The notes: a model not told the origin generated them from the letters alone. Counted from the stretch's first letter, positions 1-9,312 are shown. The stretch: 64,000 nucleotides of DNA from JABHGY01 sp964525185 (GCA_964525185.1 CAZGFQ010000001.1:1-64000); one strand, 5' to 3'. Numbers and translations: made by a program.

Positions 1-2
1 GG

Positions 3-68
3 AGAAACTGTGACCTTTTGAATAATTTTACAGAACATTTTGGACTTGACCGAAAAGAAAATGAGTGA
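3..68 (+). CDS. 3' end of an unidentified gene, cut by the window edge
   Basis: Only about 21 codons are visible, reading RNCDLLNNFTEHFGLDRKEN and one further residue before TGA. The stop overlaps the ATG of the next reading frame (ATGAGTGA), the tight coupling usual for toxin-antitoxin cassettes. Because the downstream gene is a HigA-type antitoxin relic, a RelE/HigB-type toxin would be the expected partner, but the visible tail is too short to recognise. The assignment rests on position only. Confidence 0.35.
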   Translation, partial: RNCDLLNNFTEHFGLDRKENE

Positions 69-299
69 TAAAAAAAATACGTAAATAAAAGAAAAAAATC
101 CGATAAGGAGTTTGCGTTAGAATATGAGTCTGGATATGAACATTTCAAAATAGGTGCTTTGCTTCGTCAAGCTAGAGACGAATCCGGACTTACACAGGAA
201 GAACTGGCGAAGCAGCTTCATACCCAAAAAACATCCATTTCTCGAATTGAAAATCATGCAGAAGTTCTTGGAAAAAAGATTACACTTAAAATTGCATGA
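61..299 (+). pseudogene. Decayed HigA/Xre-family antitoxin with HTH domain
   Basis: Reading in the frame that ends at TGA 297-299 gives a clear Xre-type helix-turn-helix: FKIGALLRQARDESGLTQEE followed by LAKQLHTQKTSISRIENHAE. This matches the HigA antitoxin family that pairs with RelE-type toxins. Two lesions are visible. The only sensible ATG (61) is in another frame and runs into TAA after seven codons; one extra A in the A8 run at 70-77 would restore the frame. After ENHAE the protein jumps straight to LGKKITLKIA, omitting roughly 13 residues that family members carry between these blocks. A functional short variant, slippage at the A run, or a sequencing error in the homopolymer are alternatives, but two independent defects favour decay. 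Confidence 0.6.
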
Positions 300-531
300 T
301 AACTGTTTTTCATTAATTATGACTGAAAGTAATTATAATTCATGGGTTGTAAGCATTTTTCTTGGTTAGAGCTTTGATAGGGGGTTAAAATATATAGTGA
401 CCGCAGTTCATATTGGTTATTGATAGAAGTTGCAGGTAAAATATAATACAAGGTAATACCCTAAATATATATTGTTAATATTAAGGATATAGCCATAAAT
501 AATAAGGCTTTAACCTTTTTAATTATAAAAA
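300..531. other. Gene-free AT-rich spacer
   Basis: This stretch lies between the antitoxin relic and the 3' end of the helicase gene. I see no supported reading frame, RNA gene or strong hairpin in it. A short AAGG/CCTT stem near 504-517 is too weak to call a terminator. Confidence 0.5.
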
Positions 532-2280
532 TTAATTCTTCATCTTTCGTCGTTTCCCTTTATTAGAATCGCTCCGACGTTTTTTTCGAGACCGTTTCCA
601 ACCATCTCGACTTCCTCTATTTTTCTTTTTATAGGATTTATTTTTTGAAGAAGATTTAAAAGCGGGTTTTTCTTTGGAAACTTCTACTGAAACAGGAGTC
701 CCCTCAAACTTCATTCCATTCATTCCCTTGAGAAGGTTGGTTGTTTCCTTACCATCAAGCTCGAAGAAAGAAAATTTCTTCATTATTTCAATTCGACCTA
801 TTTCAACGGAACCAGATTTTAATGCCTGATTAATAAGACCAATTAATTTCACAGGTTCAAGATTATTATTACTGCCTAGATTAATAAAAAAATTAGTGTG
901 TGAAACTCTACCACGTTTATCTCTTTTGTTATTTTTTCGATCTGATTTTCTATCAGATACGTTGATATCTCGAGCATGTTTATAGTAGGATAGAAAACGA
1001 TTAAATTCAGCGGATACAAAATGTTTGATTAATTGTTCGCGATCAAGCCAATCGAGTTTTTCATAGATAGCAGGGAGGAAGGGTTCAATTTGCTTTTCGT
1101 CTACATGTACTTTTTCAATTTTATCAATAAGGGCGTATAATTGCTTTTGACATATATCTTTTCCACTAGGGACACGTTCTTTTGAAAAGGATATGCTTGA
1201 AATTCGCTCAATTTCTTTGATTTTTCTCATATCACGCGTATGAATAATGGCAATGGATATACCACTTTTTCCTGCTCGGCCGGTACGTCCACTTCGATGA
1301 ACATAAATTTCTGAATCATCCGGTAAATTATAATTGATGACATGTGTTAAATCGTTAACATCTAGTCCACGTGCTGCTACATCCGTTGCTACCAACATAT
1401 GTAGTTGTCCTTTACGAAATCGCCCCATGACTTCATCGCGTTGTGCTTGGGATAAATCCCCATGAATCGCATCTGCATTATATCCATCATGCATTAATTT
1501 ATTTGCAACTTCTTTTGTTTCGCGTCGCGTTCGACAAAATGTAATTCCATATATATTTGGATTCATGTCTGCGATGCGTTTTAATACGGCATATCGATCC
1601 TTGGCATGAACCATATAATAAATATGTTTCACATTATCTGCACCCATATTGACACGCGCTGCAGCAATTTGGACAGGGTTATTCATATACTGTTTTGTGA
1701 TAGCAACAATTCTTTTAGACATGGTTGCTGAAAAAAGTAATGTACTCTTTTCTGGCGGAGTATTAGATAAAATAGCATCTAAATCATCTTTAAATCCCAT
1801 GGAAAGCATTTCATCGGCTTCATCAAGAATTAATCTACGAACATTCCCAATTTTCAATTTTTTTCTTTTAATCAGATCTTTTGTTCTTCCAGGTGTTCCC
1901 ACAACGATATGAGCACCTTTTTTCAAGGATCTAATTTGAGTCTCCATACTTGCGCCACCATAGATAGCAACAACATTTAGTCCTTTTATATATTTAGCAT
2001 ATTGAGTTAAATCTTTTGAGATTTGCACACATAATTCACGTGTTGGACATAATACCAAAGTTTGTGTATCTCTTTGATCTATGTGTGTTAATTGAATGGA
2101 TGGTAGACCAAATGCTGCTGTTTTACCTGTTCCTGTCTGAGCGGTGGCAATCAAATCGCCTTTTTCAGATAATAGGTGAGGAATTGTTTGCTCCTGAATC
2201 GGAGTGGGTGACTCAAAACCCAATTCAGTAATTGCTTTTAGAATGGGAGATGATAAAGTTGTTTCTTTGAATAAATTCAT
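532..2280 (-). CDS. deaD: DEAD-box ATP-dependent RNA helicase with DbpA-type RNA-binding domain
   Basis: This ATP-dependent RNA helicase probably acts in ribosome assembly or cold-shock RNA remodelling in the cytoplasm. The 582-residue protein shows the Q-motif region near the N terminus (FESPTPIQEQ), Walker A AQTGTGKT, PTREL, TPGR, the DEAD box, SAT, HGDLSQAQRD, ATDVAARGLDV and HRSGRTGRAG. After the helicase core comes an RRM-like DbpA RNA-binding domain (around residues 465-540, starting at TNFFINLGS) and a very basic Lys/Arg tail, the architecture of DeaD/CsdA proteins. It stands alone on the minus strand, about 105 bp from the lipoprotein gene upstream. The assignment to the family is secure; which RNA it serves is unknown. 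Confidence 0.95.
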   Translation of the reverse strand: MNLFKETTLSSPILKAITELGFESPTPIQEQTIPHLLSEKGDLIATAQTGTGKTAAFGLPSIQLTHIDQRDTQTLVLCPTRELCVQISKDLTQYAKYIKGLNVVAIYGGASMETQIRSLKKGAHIVVGTPGRTKDLIKRKKLKIGNVRRLILDEADEMLSMGFKDDLDAILSNTPPEKSTLLFSATMSKRIVAITKQYMNNPVQIAAARVNMGADNVKHIYYMVHAKDRYAVLKRIADMNPNIYGITFCRTRRETKEVANKLMHDGYNADAIHGDLSQAQRDEVMGRFRKGQLHMLVATDVAARGLDVNDLTHVINYNLPDDSEIYVHRSGRTGRAGKSGISIAIIHTRDMRKIKEIERISSISFSKERVPSGKDICQKQLYALIDKIEKVHVDEKQIEPFLPAIYEKLDWLDREQLIKHFVSAEFNRFLSYYKHARDINVSDRKSDRKNNKRDKRGRVSHTNFFINLGSNNNLEPVKLIGLINQALKSGSVEIGRIEIMKKFSFFELDGKETTNLLKGMNGMKFEGTPVSVEVSKEKPAFKSSSKNKSYKKKNRGSRDGWKRSRKKRRSDSNKGKRRKMKN

Positions 2281-2385
2281 TTCTTTTTCAGTTATTTCGG
2301 GGCGAGAAGATAGTGTTTAATAAAGTAAGGAAAGAGTGATATAAAAATTATTTTTATGTGCGGATACAGTAAAAATGGCTATTTA

Positions 2386-2994
2386 CTAGAATATTTTTCT
2401 AAATTCATTTAGGGCAAGACGGGCACACATATCGGCTGTTTGCGCTAAATCCAGTCCGCTATACCAGTAATGATGAGACCAAACAAGTTTACCTGTGTAT
2501 GGTTCATGCAATTTTAGCATCAGCCCTACACGGGCTCGAATATATTCGAGACGACTCCCTTTTTGAACATTTCCACTATGTGTTGTTGTGGATGTAGATA
2601 CATCCGTCTGGGATGTTACTTTTTCTCCACCACCATCTGTAGACTGTGAAACTGTGGTTTCTGTATACCCTTTATCTTCGTTATAATAAGGAATAACCAT
2701 GACTTCTTTGTCTGTATAATCAGAAATAATACAGGTGAAATGAAGTGTATTTAATTCATCACCAACAACTATTTCAGTACCGCCATTTTTGTTTTCAATA
2801 ACATCATACCCTAGTTTCATGAAAGAGTGGGTCATACTATTTTTAATAATTTCGCCTGATCCTGAAAAATGTTTAAAATCATGAATTGGCTGCAAATGAA
2901 TTGATCCTACACTTGAAAAGGGATAACTATCATCTAATGCAGGTGTTTGCCAACACCCCATAACAAATAAAATTGGAAGGAAAAAAGATTTCAT
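2386..2994 (-). CDS. Putative lipoprotein of unknown function
   Basis: The 202-residue protein begins with MKSFFLPILFVMGC, a short signal peptide ending in a plausible lipobox cysteine at residue 14, so a membrane-anchored lipoprotein is likely. The mature part has a Thr/Ser-rich central stretch (about residues 110-145) and a C-terminal part mentioning LKLHEPYTGKLVWSHHYWYS, resembling small lipoproteins of unknown role that bind or report on envelope components. I do not recognise a named family. It overlaps the TPR gene upstream by 4 bp (ATGA), so the two are translationally coupled and probably work together. Confidence 0.75.
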   Translation of the reverse strand: MKSFFLPILFVMGCWQTPALDDSYPFSSVGSIHLQPIHDFKHFSGSGEIIKNSMTHSFMKLGYDVIENKNGGTEIVVGDELNTLHFTCIISDYTDKEVMVIPYYNEDKGYTETTVSQSTDGGGEKVTSQTDVSTSTTTHSGNVQKGSRLEYIRARVGLMLKLHEPYTGKLVWSHHYWYSGLDLAQTADMCARLALNEFRKIF

Positions 2995-3296
2995 CTAGAT
3001 TGTAATAAAAACTGAATGTGGTTATTGGCTTCGAGCGTTAAGGAATTATTTTCAGAAAATTTTTCACATTGTTTCCACGCAACTAATGCTTTGTCATTTT
3101 CCCCCAATGATTCAAGGAGCATACCTTTTAATCGGAATAATTCCGGGTTAGTTGAATCATTTTCAATCACACGCTTTAGATGGGTTAATGCCAATTTAAA
3201 ATCGCCAGAATCCATTGCTTCAAATGTTTTATTAAGTGACTGTGATTGAGCGAATAATCCTGTAGAAATTAAAAGGCTAATAATGAATAATTTCAT
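2991..3296 (-). CDS. Small secreted TPR-repeat protein
   Basis: The 101-residue protein has a signal peptide (MKLFIISLLISTGLFAQ) and then about two tetratricopeptide-like repeats (AMDSGDFKLALTHLKRVIEN, then LFRLKGMLLESLGENDKALV). Such proteins mediate protein-protein contacts in the periplasm. It is the first gene of a two-gene unit with the lipoprotein downstream (4-bp overlap) and follows the CBS gene by 9 bp. An AAGGA ribosome site precedes the ATG. No specific partner can be read from the sequence. Confidence 0.75.
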   Translation of the reverse strand: MKLFIISLLISTGLFAQSQSLNKTFEAMDSGDFKLALTHLKRVIENDSTNPELFRLKGMLLESLGENDKALVAWKQCEKFSENNSLTLEANNHIQFLLQSR

Positions 3297-3305
3297 GATA
3301 ATTCC

Positions 3306-3710
3306 TTATACTTGTTTGGTCATTTGATTTATGGCCCGTAAAATATCACGTCTACTAATTTGCCCAACTAATTTGCCTTCTCGAATTACGGGATAGCGTC
3401 TAAACCTCGTTTCCATGAATTTTTTTGTAATATCAGCCAAACTCATATCGTGCTCTACAGTTGTTAAATCGGTCGTCATGTAGTCTGATACATGGCCACC
3501 TGGATTGTTATAATATGTAGACTCAAATAATGTTTTTAAACAATCTTTCTCAGAAAGCATTCCCACTAATTCACCTTCATCATTAACGACAGGTGCTCCG
3601 GAAATTTTCCCTTCAAGTAATGTTGAAATGGCAAATTCCATTTGAGTATCAGGTCCAAAAGTGATTAAATCGGTTGACATAAAGTCTTGGGCTGTAAATT
3701 TTGATTCCAT
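3306..3710 (-). CDS. Two-CBS-domain protein
   Basis: The 134-residue protein consists of a tandem CBS pair (first domain around residues 8-65, second around 74-130), with typical features GAPVVNDEGELVGMLSEKD and RYPVIREGKLVGQISRRDIL. Free-standing CBS pairs bind adenine nucleotides and act as energy or redox sensors or as regulatory partners of other enzymes. No effector domain is fused. A GGAG ribosome site lies just upstream of the ATG. Its position ahead of the TPR and lipoprotein genes gives no clear target. Confidence 0.9.
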   Translation of the reverse strand: MESKFTAQDFMSTDLITFGPDTQMEFAISTLLEGKISGAPVVNDEGELVGMLSEKDCLKTLFESTYYNNPGGHVSDYMTTDLTTVEHDMSLADITKKFMETRFRRYPVIREGKLVGQISRRDILRAINQMTKQV

Positions 3711-3786
3711 TTTAATTTCTCCGACTAATTATGAAACTTACACATTTATTTAACTGAGCGTAAGCGTTTTTGTTTTTGTAATTCAA

Positions 3787-4671
3787 TTATTCAAAAAGAG
3801 TATTTTCTTGTTCTAATAATATTTTGGCTCTGTATTGGTAATAAAAATTTTCAGGAATAGGTTCTGTCATTAAAGATAAATCAGTTTGAATAACTGTTTG
3901 TAATACTTTATGAAATTGTTCACGATTCCCAGCCTTTTGATGATAAAACTCAGCTAAATACACTTGAGTTCCTAAGTAATTAGGGAAATTTGCAATTGCT
4001 TGGTCAAAATAAGATTTAGATTGAGATAATTCAATTCCAGGAATTCGAGTGTAAAACGCTCCAAAAAATCGAAAAGGGCCTCCATAAAAATAGCTGGGTT
4101 CCAATGATATGATTCGATGCATTATAACTTCTAATAATTCACGTTTGTTGAGTCGGTCTAAAATTGGTTTTGTATTTAAATATTTGGCCTCATTTACCGC
4201 CCACCAAAACATTCCCGGCACCCACTCAATTGGAGCCTCAGATAGAACTGTAAGCCATTTAAAGGAACTATCTCCCTGAGCTTCATTATACCTATTTCTA
4301 AAATTGGGTTGATTTTCGATGGCTGATTTAGCAACAGTATATCCTTGATAAAATAAACTATCTTTTTTTTCCGGGTCATCCTCAATAAACATCCCTTGGA
4401 AATATAATGCTTGGCTTACACGAGAAGATACATACGGGTTTGTTGGATCTGCGTTCCATGCTTGTGTTAAGAAATAACACGCTTTTTCTGCATGAGCGGG
4501 CGATTGGCGTTTATCCCAATAGCCATTTCCTTGTTGAATAAGAAAATCTACATTTTGTTTTTTTGCTTCTTTTCGCTGAATGGATTGAGAAGAAGAACAC
4601 CCATTTGAAGTAAATATAAGGGGTCCCATAAAAAAAATGAGAAAGGATGTATTAAAATAATGTTTGCGCAC
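3787..4671 (-). CDS. TatT-like TPR lipoprotein (TRAP transporter T-component family)
   Basis: I place the start at a GTG (4671), giving 294 residues beginning VRKHYFNTSFLIFFMGPLIF and ending the signal peptide at a lipobox-like SNGC. A longer frame back to 4758 would run into the divergent phoH gene and hide the signal peptide in the interior. The mature protein is helical and TPR-like, with the stretch SYFYGGPFRFFGAFYTRIPG, which recalls TatT, the periplasmic T-component lipoprotein associated with some TRAP transporters. No TRAP permease is nearby, so the partner is unknown. The family call is by motif resemblance only. Confidence 0.65.
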   Translation of the reverse strand: MRKHYFNTSFLIFFMGPLIFTSNGCSSSQSIQRKEAKKQNVDFLIQQGNGYWDKRQSPAHAEKACYFLTQAWNADPTNPYVSSRVSQALYFQGMFIEDDPEKKDSLFYQGYTVAKSAIENQPNFRNRYNEAQGDSSFKWLTVLSEAPIEWVPGMFWWAVNEAKYLNTKPILDRLNKRELLEVIMHRIISLEPSYFYGGPFRFFGAFYTRIPGIELSQSKSYFDQAIANFPNYLGTQVYLAEFYHQKAGNREQFHKVLQTVIQTDLSLMTEPIPENFYYQYRAKILLEQENTLFE

Positions 4672-4730
4672 GTGAATGATGATTGGTATTGTGTAAATTA
4701 TGGTACCGGAAATTACCGCGTAACTATCGT
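4672..4730. promoter_or_regulatory. Divergent promoter region between TatT-like lipoprotein and phoH
   Basis: With the revised starts, the two genes diverge from a spacer of about 59 bp that must hold both promoters. It is AT-rich; I see no clear operator or Shine-Dalgarno sequence for either gene. Confidence 0.4.
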
Positions 4731-5669
4731 ATGGAAAAAGTAATTGATCTAAAAACAATTGACCTTACATCTTTATTGGGTGTTGGGGATGCTCATTTAA
4801 AATTGGTGGAAAAAGCAATACCAGCAACGTTAATTGCCCGCGGGGAAGAATTAAAAATACAAGGCAATGAAAAGGATGTGGAAATCGCTCATGAAATGAT
4901 TCATGAAATGATTCAAACTTTGACGGGCCAAGGTAGTTTAACCATTAAAAATGTTAAACAACTGATTACGTTAGTAAAAGCGGAAAATGGTCATGAAAAA
5001 TCACATAAAGAAGATGTGGTCTTTTATGGAAAAAAGGGTGTCGTTTCAGCGCGGACTGATGGACAAGCTATTTATAAAGAATTAGTAGAAAAAAATGATA
5101 TTGTTTTTTCCATTGGTCCTGCAGGAACTGGCAAAACATTTATGGCAGTCGCATTTGCCGTGGCAGCATTAGAAAACAATGAAGTAGATCGAATTGTTCT
5201 ATCACGTCCTGCAGTAGAGGCTGGAGAAAGTTTAGGATTTCTTCCTGGCGATCTAAAAGAGAAAGTAGATCCATATTTAACCCCACTATACGATGCACTC
5301 GGGTTTATGTTTTCACGATCAAAACTTAGACCATTGCTTGAAAAAAAGGTAATTGAAATTGTACCATTAGCTTATATGCGCGGTCGAACATTAGATAATG
5401 CTTATATGATTTTAGATGAAGCACAAAATGCAACTGCAATGCAGATGAAAATGTTTCTTACACGAATTGGCATTAATTCTCGCGCAATTGTGACAGGCGA
5501 TGTAACTCAAGTTGATTTACCCGAAAAATCCACATCAGGGTTAATTCAGGTTGCTGACATTTTAAAAAATGTTGAAGGAATCGGTTTCGTACAGTTAACC
5601 GATTCAGATGTAGTCCGCCACCCACTTGTTCGGAAAATTATTAAAGCATATGATAAGAAAAAGAATTAA
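4731..5669 (+). CDS. phoH: PhoH family ATPase
   Basis: PhoH-like proteins are cytoplasmic P-loop ATPases tied to RNA metabolism and phosphate stress. The protein carries an N-terminal KH-like segment, Walker A GPAGTGKTFMAVAFAV, the family stretch LSRPAVEAGESLGFLPGD, and Walker B ILDEAQNAT followed by the sensor TGDVTQVDLP. I use the ATG at 4731 (312 residues, starting MEKVIDLKTI), which matches the usual length of about 320; an upstream in-frame start at 4683 would add a meaningless extension overlapping the divergent gene. It is the first gene of the plus-strand run, 14 bp before the oxidase gene. Confidence 0.92.
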   Translation: MEKVIDLKTIDLTSLLGVGDAHLKLVEKAIPATLIARGEELKIQGNEKDVEIAHEMIHEMIQTLTGQGSLTIKNVKQLITLVKAENGHEKSHKEDVVFYGKKGVVSARTDGQAIYKELVEKNDIVFSIGPAGTGKTFMAVAFAVAALENNEVDRIVLSRPAVEAGESLGFLPGDLKEKVDPYLTPLYDALGFMFSRSKLRPLLEKKVIEIVPLAYMRGRTLDNAYMILDEAQNATAMQMKMFLTRIGINSRAIVTGDVTQVDLPEKSTSGLIQVADILKNVEGIGFVQLTDSDVVRHPLVRKIIKAYDKKKN

Positions 5670-5683
5670 TTATTTTATAAGTT

Positions 5684-6898
5684 ATGATTTCTAAGCCCTT
5701 TTGGTTGTCCGAACCTTCGCTCGGTTTTGACCAATTACAACAATATTCAACATTAACATCTAAGAAAATAGCAGACGTTTGTATTGTCGGTGGTGGTATT
5801 GTTGGTGCATTTATTGCATACTGGCTTTCAGAAAATAATATTTCTGTAATTGTATTGGAGAAAGATGTAATTGCAGGGGCTGCTTCTGGTAGAAATACCG
5901 GATTTATTCTTCCTGGAACTGTTGAACATTTTAATAGAGCTGTCTCCCTGTATGGGAAAGATAAGGCGCTTTCAATTTGGAGATTTACCGAAAAGAATTA
6001 TAAACAAATGTTAGATATTTCTCATGAAGAAAAGATACAATATGATATTCAAGAGAATGGTAGTCTCATTCTTGCAGGCAGTGAACAAGAACATACCGAA
6101 TTAAAAGAGTCGATTGATTTACTAACCCAATCAGGGATACAAGCAGAATGGTGGCCAAAATCAGTCGTAGAATCGCGCCTTGGAACATCGCAATTATTTG
6201 GTGCAATAAAAACTAAAGTGGGTGCAGGGATTCAGCCAGTTAAACTTGTAAATGCACTTTCAAGTGTAAACCAAGATCGGGGTGTATCTATCTTTGAAAA
6301 ATCTTCAGTTATTGATATAAAAGAATATGAATCCAGTTCGTTACAAATAATAACAAATCAAGGGTCTGTAGATTGCTCTATTGCAATTGTGTCTACTAAT
6401 GCATATACAAGTCAAATATTAAATTCTTTTTCTGATTTAATTTTCCCATTCCAAGGACAAGCATTTGTTACAGACCCCATTCCAACACAATTATTTAAGG
6501 AAGTTATTTATGCTAATTTTGGTTTTGAATATTGGAGGCAATTAAAAGACGGCAGATTAATGGTTGGAGGATTTCGCGAAAAAGACCCTAAAAAAGGAGA
6601 AGGTTTTTCTACGGAGATAAATAAGGAACTAATTAACGGATTATACGATTATTTTAATCAATTATTCCCCCAAGCAGGGAAGCCACCCATATCTCATTAT
6701 TGGGCAGGAACTATGGGCTTCAGCCAAGATGGTCTACCGATTGTAGGAAACACACATATGCCACATTGTTTTGTTTGTGGAGGCTTTACAGGGCATGGGT
6801 TAGGATTTGCATCAGCTATTGCTGAATTGACTGCGGATTTAATTGTTAATGGTAAAGCAGATGAGTCCGAATTGTTTCATATCTCTCGATTCAATTAA
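5684..6898 (+). CDS. FAD-dependent oxidoreductase, DadA/glycine oxidase family
   Basis: The 404-residue protein has a Rossmann FAD-binding fold near the N terminus (ADVCIVGGGIVGAFIAYWLS, around residues 30-50), the following AGAASGRNTGFI segment, and a C-terminal FAD-contacting GFSQDGLPIVG...GFTGHGLGFASA region. These features define the DAO superfamily that oxidises amino acids or secondary amines to imines and ketones. The substrate cannot be read from sequence. It lies upstream of fatty/amino-acid catabolic genes, which fits use of amino acids as carbon and nitrogen sources. Confidence 0.88.
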   Translation: MISKPFWLSEPSLGFDQLQQYSTLTSKKIADVCIVGGGIVGAFIAYWLSENNISVIVLEKDVIAGAASGRNTGFILPGTVEHFNRAVSLYGKDKALSIWRFTEKNYKQMLDISHEEKIQYDIQENGSLILAGSEQEHTELKESIDLLTQSGIQAEWWPKSVVESRLGTSQLFGAIKTKVGAGIQPVKLVNALSSVNQDRGVSIFEKSSVIDIKEYESSSLQIITNQGSVDCSIAIVSTNAYTSQILNSFSDLIFPFQGQAFVTDPIPTQLFKEVIYANFGFEYWRQLKDGRLMVGGFREKDPKKGEGFSTEINKELINGLYDYFNQLFPQAGKPPISHYWAGTMGFSQDGLPIVGNTHMPHCFVCGGFTGHGLGFASAIAELTADLIVNGKADESELFHISRFN

Positions 6899-6980
6899 TC
6901 ATTTTAATCGTATTAAAAAATCGCCAAACTATTGAGTGATAAGAAGTAATTTCAAACCCTATATATAAGGATAATTCATT

Positions 6981-8162
6981 GTGAATCATGCTGTAATTGT
7001 AAATGCGAAAAGAACTCCCGTAGGCTCATTTCAAGGCGAACTTTCATCACTTAGTGCGCCAGAATTGGGTTCAAAGGTTATTCAAAATATTCTATCAACA
7101 ACATCCATTTCCAACAACATAATTGATGAAGTGGTCATGGGAAACGTATTATCATCCGGAATAGGTCAGGCACCAGCCCGCCAAGCAGCGATATATGGAG
7201 GTCTTTCAAATACGGTTGAATGTTTAACAATCAATAAAATGTGTGGATCAGGATTAAAAGCGGTTATGCTGGGCGAACAAGCCATTAAAGCTGGCGACGC
7301 ACATGTGGTTTTTGCCGGTGGGATGGAAAGTATGACCAATGCTCCTTACTTGCTTCCACAGGCTAGAGCTGGTTTTCGATTAGGCCATGGAAAAATGATT
7401 GATAGTATTATTCATGACGGACTATGGGATGCTTATAACAATATGCATATGGGTAATTGTGCAGAATTATGCGCAAGAGATAGGAATTATTCTCGTGAAG
7501 AACAAGATGCCTATGCTATTGAATCTTATGAACGAGCTCAAACGGCTACAGATAATGGTTGGTTTCAGGATGAAATAGTTCAAATAAATATACCAATGCG
7601 AAAAGGCGATGATTTAACTATTTCGAAAGATGAAGAACCTTTCAGAGCCAAATTTGATAAAATCCCTTATCTTAGACCCGCTTTCGAGAAGGAAGGTACG
7701 ATTACCGCAGCAAATGCATCTAAAATAAATGATGGTGCTGCAGCCGTTCTGATGATGTCTGAATCAAAAGCCCAAGAACTTGGTTTGAAACCACTAGTAA
7801 AAATTGTAGGTCAAGCTTCTGCAGCTCATGAACCAGAATGGTTTACAACAGCTCCAGGAAAAGCAATTACGAAAGTATTAGGAAAAACAGGTCTAAGTGC
7901 TAATGACATTGATTTATGGGAAATAAATGAAGCTTTTGCACCCGTTGCTATGGCGGCAATAGATGATTTTAATCTTTCTAAAGATAAAGTGAATATTCAT
8001 GGCGGTGCTATTGCTATTGGTCATCCAATTGGTGCTTCGGGGGCTCGAATATTAACCACATTAATCCATGCAATGCGACGTACTAACGCTAGAAAAGGTT
8101 TAGCCACATTATGCATCGGTGGTGGAGAGGCGTCTGCAATGATTGTGGAGGCATTATGGTAA
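6981..8162 (+). CDS. Acetyl-CoA C-acetyltransferase (thiolase)
   Basis: Thiolases cleave 3-ketoacyl-CoA or condense two acetyl-CoA. The 393-residue protein starts at GTG (6981), 10 bp after an AAGG site, and carries the three catalytic regions: Cys88 in NKMCGSGLKA, the His of GGAIAIGHPIGASGARI, and the C-terminal LCIGGGEASAM with the second catalytic Cys. Length and motifs fit the degradative/biosynthetic thiolase family. It overlaps the acyl-CoA dehydrogenase gene by 7 bp, so the two form a beta-oxidation or branched-chain amino-acid catabolism unit. Confidence 0.93.
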   Translation: MNHAVIVNAKRTPVGSFQGELSSLSAPELGSKVIQNILSTTSISNNIIDEVVMGNVLSSGIGQAPARQAAIYGGLSNTVECLTINKMCGSGLKAVMLGEQAIKAGDAHVVFAGGMESMTNAPYLLPQARAGFRLGHGKMIDSIIHDGLWDAYNNMHMGNCAELCARDRNYSREEQDAYAIESYERAQTATDNGWFQDEIVQINIPMRKGDDLTISKDEEPFRAKFDKIPYLRPAFEKEGTITAANASKINDGAAAVLMMSESKAQELGLKPLVKIVGQASAAHEPEWFTTAPGKAITKVLGKTGLSANDIDLWEINEAFAPVAMAAIDDFNLSKDKVNIHGGAIAIGHPIGASGARILTTLIHAMRRTNARKGLATLCIGGGEASAMIVEALW

Positions 8163-9301
8163 ATTTTAGCTTAAATGAAGAACAAGCATTGGTACAAAAA
8201 ACAGCGCGAGAATTTGCAATAGAGCATTTAGAACCTGGCGTTATTAAGCGAGACGAAACGGAAACATTCCCTGTAGATCAAATAAAAATAATGGGTCAAC
8301 TTGGATTTATGGGAATGATGATACCTGAAGAATGGGGTGGGTCCGGGATGGATACCATTTCTTACGTATGTGCGATGGAAGAAATTGCCGCAGTAGATGC
8401 ATCAGTAGCTGTTGTAATGTCTGTTAACAATTCGCTTGTATGCCAACTATTACTAGATTGGGGTACCGAGACACAAAAAGAAAAATTCTTAAAACCCTTG
8501 GCTTCAGGGGAATATTTAGGGGCCTATAGTTTAAGTGAACCACAATCTGGTTCTGATGCGAGTAATATGCGCACAACCGCCCAAAAAGATGGGAACCATT
8601 ATATTTTAAATGGAACTAAGAATTGGGTAACAAATGGTATAAGTAGTGATGTGGTTCTTGTTTTTTGTATTACTGAAAAGGGTGTTGGGTATAAAGGAAT
8701 TTCTGCATTTATTGTTGAAAAAGGGACACAAGGATTTACAACAGGAAAGAAAGAAAATAAACTTGGTATTCGTGGCTCTGATACATGTGAACTCTATTTT
8801 GAAAATTGCCGAATTCCTGCTGAAAATCTACTAGGTGAAGAAGGTGTTGGATTTAAAATTGCATTAAAAACATTAGGTGGTGGACGAATTGGTATCGCAT
8901 CTCAAGCGTTGGGAATTGCGCGAGCATCTTTAGATAAATCCATTGAATATGCTAAAGAACGAGAACAATTTGGGAAAAAAATCGGTGCATTTGGTTCTAT
9001 TCAGCAAAAGTTAGCGAACATGGCAACAGATGTGGATGCAGCTCGATTATTAATCTGGCGTGCAGCAAAACTCAAAGATAAAAATAGACCATACGTGAAA
9101 GAAGCATCCATGGCAAAGTTATATGCATCTGGTGTTGCAATGAGAAACAGCACAGAAGCAGTACAAATATATGGTGGTGTAGGTTATATGCAAGAATATG
9201 GAATTGAACGACTTATGCGGGATGCAAAAATTACTCAAATCTATGAAGGTACCTCTGAGATTCAGCAATTAGTCATCGCAAGAGATTTATTAAAAGATTA
9301 A
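8156..9301 (+). CDS. Acyl-CoA dehydrogenase
   Basis: FAD enzyme that introduces a 2,3-double bond into acyl-CoA and passes electrons to ETF. I choose the ATG at 8156 (381 residues, starting MVNFSLNEEQ), preceded by GAGG and overlapping the thiolase stop; upstream in-frame codons lie within the thiolase gene. Visible signatures are AYSLSEPQSGSDASNM, WVTNG, and the C-terminal IQIYGGVGYMQEYGIERLMR-like region with IYEGTSEIQQLVIARDLL (the catalytic Glu lies in the YEGTSE stretch in short-chain and branched-chain family members). It belongs to the same operon as the thiolase and dehydrogenase genes. Confidence 0.94.
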   Translation: MVNFSLNEEQALVQKTAREFAIEHLEPGVIKRDETETFPVDQIKIMGQLGFMGMMIPEEWGGSGMDTISYVCAMEEIAAVDASVAVVMSVNNSLVCQLLLDWGTETQKEKFLKPLASGEYLGAYSLSEPQSGSDASNMRTTAQKDGNHYILNGTKNWVTNGISSDVVLVFCITEKGVGYKGISAFIVEKGTQGFTTGKKENKLGIRGSDTCELYFENCRIPAENLLGEEGVGFKIALKTLGGGRIGIASQALGIARASLDKSIEYAKEREQFGKKIGAFGSIQQKLANMATDVDAARLLIWRAAKLKDKNRPYVKEASMAKLYASGVAMRNSTEAVQIYGGVGYMQEYGIERLMRDAKITQIYEGTSEIQQLVIARDLLKD

Positions 9302-9312
9302 AGGAGAAATCT

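Noticed and set aside
154..369. Open reading frame of 71 codons starting ATG at 154
   Set aside because: It runs in a shifted frame over the HTH antitoxin, where the other frame gives a clear Xre domain. It has no family resemblance.
500..535. Possible terminator after the helicase gene
   Set aside because: The AAGG/CCTT stem is only four bases long with a long loop and no clean T run in the needed place.
4683..4730. Longer N terminus for PhoH
   Set aside because: The added residues resemble no PhoH family sequence and overlap the divergent gene's promoter; the 4731 start gives the usual length.
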